A stretch of DNA of 64,000 nucleotides from Hydrogenophaga borbori (GTDB taxonomy: Bacteria; Pseudomonadota; Gammaproteobacteria; Burkholderiales; Burkholderiaceae_C). Below the pieces are notes generated by a model. That model searched no databases. It saw only the letters and a list, made by a program, of their open reading frames with translations, and was not told the origin of the DNA. A program made the position numbers and the translations under genes. The stretch covers positions 123,581-187,580 of the forward strand of contig NZ_QVLS01000013.1 in assembly GCF_003417535.1 (NCBI RefSeq). The letters run 5' to 3'. Position 1 is the first letter of the stretch; each line of letters begins with the position of its first letter. This document shows, piece after piece, positions 63,823 through 64,000 of the stretch.

Positions 63823-64000
63823 TCAGAGCGCCTTGACCAGCTCGGGCACGGCCTCGAAGAGGTCGGCCTCCAGGCCGTAGTCGGCGACGCTGAAGATGGG
63901 GGCCTCCGGGTCCTTGTTGATGGCCACGATCACCTTGGAGTCCTTCATGCCCGCCAGGTGCTGGATGGCGCCCGAGATGCCGGCGGCGATGTAGAGCTGC
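63823..64000 (-). CDS. etfA: Electron transfer flavoprotein alpha subunit, C-terminal end
   Basis: Only the last 58 codons are in the window; the stop TGA is at 63823-63825. The sequence [40 protein letters not shown] and [18 protein letters not shown] is the highly conserved FAD-binding C-terminus of EtfA. ETF accepts electrons from acyl-CoA dehydrogenases, fitting the neighbour at 61941 and the pair at 1908-4215. etfB is expected just outside the window. Confidence 0.95.
   Translation of the reverse strand, partial: QLYIAAGISGAIQHLAGMKDSKVIVAINKDPEAPIFSVADYGLEADLFEAVPELVKAL

Overview
The window looks like a chromosomal segment of a high-GC betaproteobacterium of the order Burkholderiales, most likely family Comamonadaceae. 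The basis is the very GC-rich codon use, the stand-alone Bug-type (TctC) binding protein, the Entner-Doudoroff gene order zwf-pgl-edd-eda-pgi, the gene families present, and a family-typical palindromic repeat seen three times. The genus cannot be fixed from this sequence alone. No rRNA, tRNA, CRISPR array, prophage or complete insertion sequence was seen.

Layout. 0-24.7 kb is mostly housekeeping: an AraC regulator fragment beside a LysE exporter, purN, a PimC/PimD-like acyl-CoA dehydrogenase pair, an HNH protein, ribF-ileS-lspA, a class V aminotransferase, quinone oxidoreductase, EamA transporters, an SDR, a GspE/PilB-type ATPase behind a spermidine-synthase-like gene, MscS, DedA, mutL, a lipoprotein hydrolase, and an overlapping Bcr-miaA-ABC ATPase run. 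24.8-31.1 kb is the Entner-Doudoroff block. 31.2-32.8 kb holds two exported proteins of unknown function. 32.9-39.9 kb is a D-glucarate/galactarate catabolic locus (garD, LacI regulator, tctC, gudD, garL, garR) with three copies of a perfect 14-bp palindrome as likely operators. 39.9-40.9 kb has an orphan gene and a double-HTH regulator.

41.0-44.7 kb is the most unusual part: a decayed chromosomal integron. Five gene cassettes, all read leftwards and each followed by a recognisable attC site, lead away from an attI-like core. Beyond that, on the opposite strand, lies a wrecked integron-integrase gene with a premature stop and a deletion of about 200 codons including most catalytic residues. 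The array is therefore frozen unless an integrase acts in trans.

45.6-49.6 kb is a probable transmembrane flavin electron-transfer operon: a small PepSY protein, a DUF2271-type exported protein carrying an ApbE flavinylation motif, a four-helix PepSY/flavodoxin/FAD/NAD reductase, and ApbE itself. Then come two VOC proteins, a TRAP transporter fused by 4-base overlaps to gluconokinase (gntK-dctQ-dctM, then dctP) with a divergent LacI regulator, a PBP1A, a large protein of unknown function, an ArsR/SRPBCC pair, and an etfA-acyl-CoA dehydrogenase-nitronate monooxygenase-like run at the right edge.

The metabolic blocks fit together. The TRAP/gluconokinase operon would deliver 6-phosphogluconate straight to Edd/Eda, and the gar/gud locus would convert sugar diacids to pyruvate plus glycerate, so the window encodes a sugar-acid economy with two LacI-type switches.
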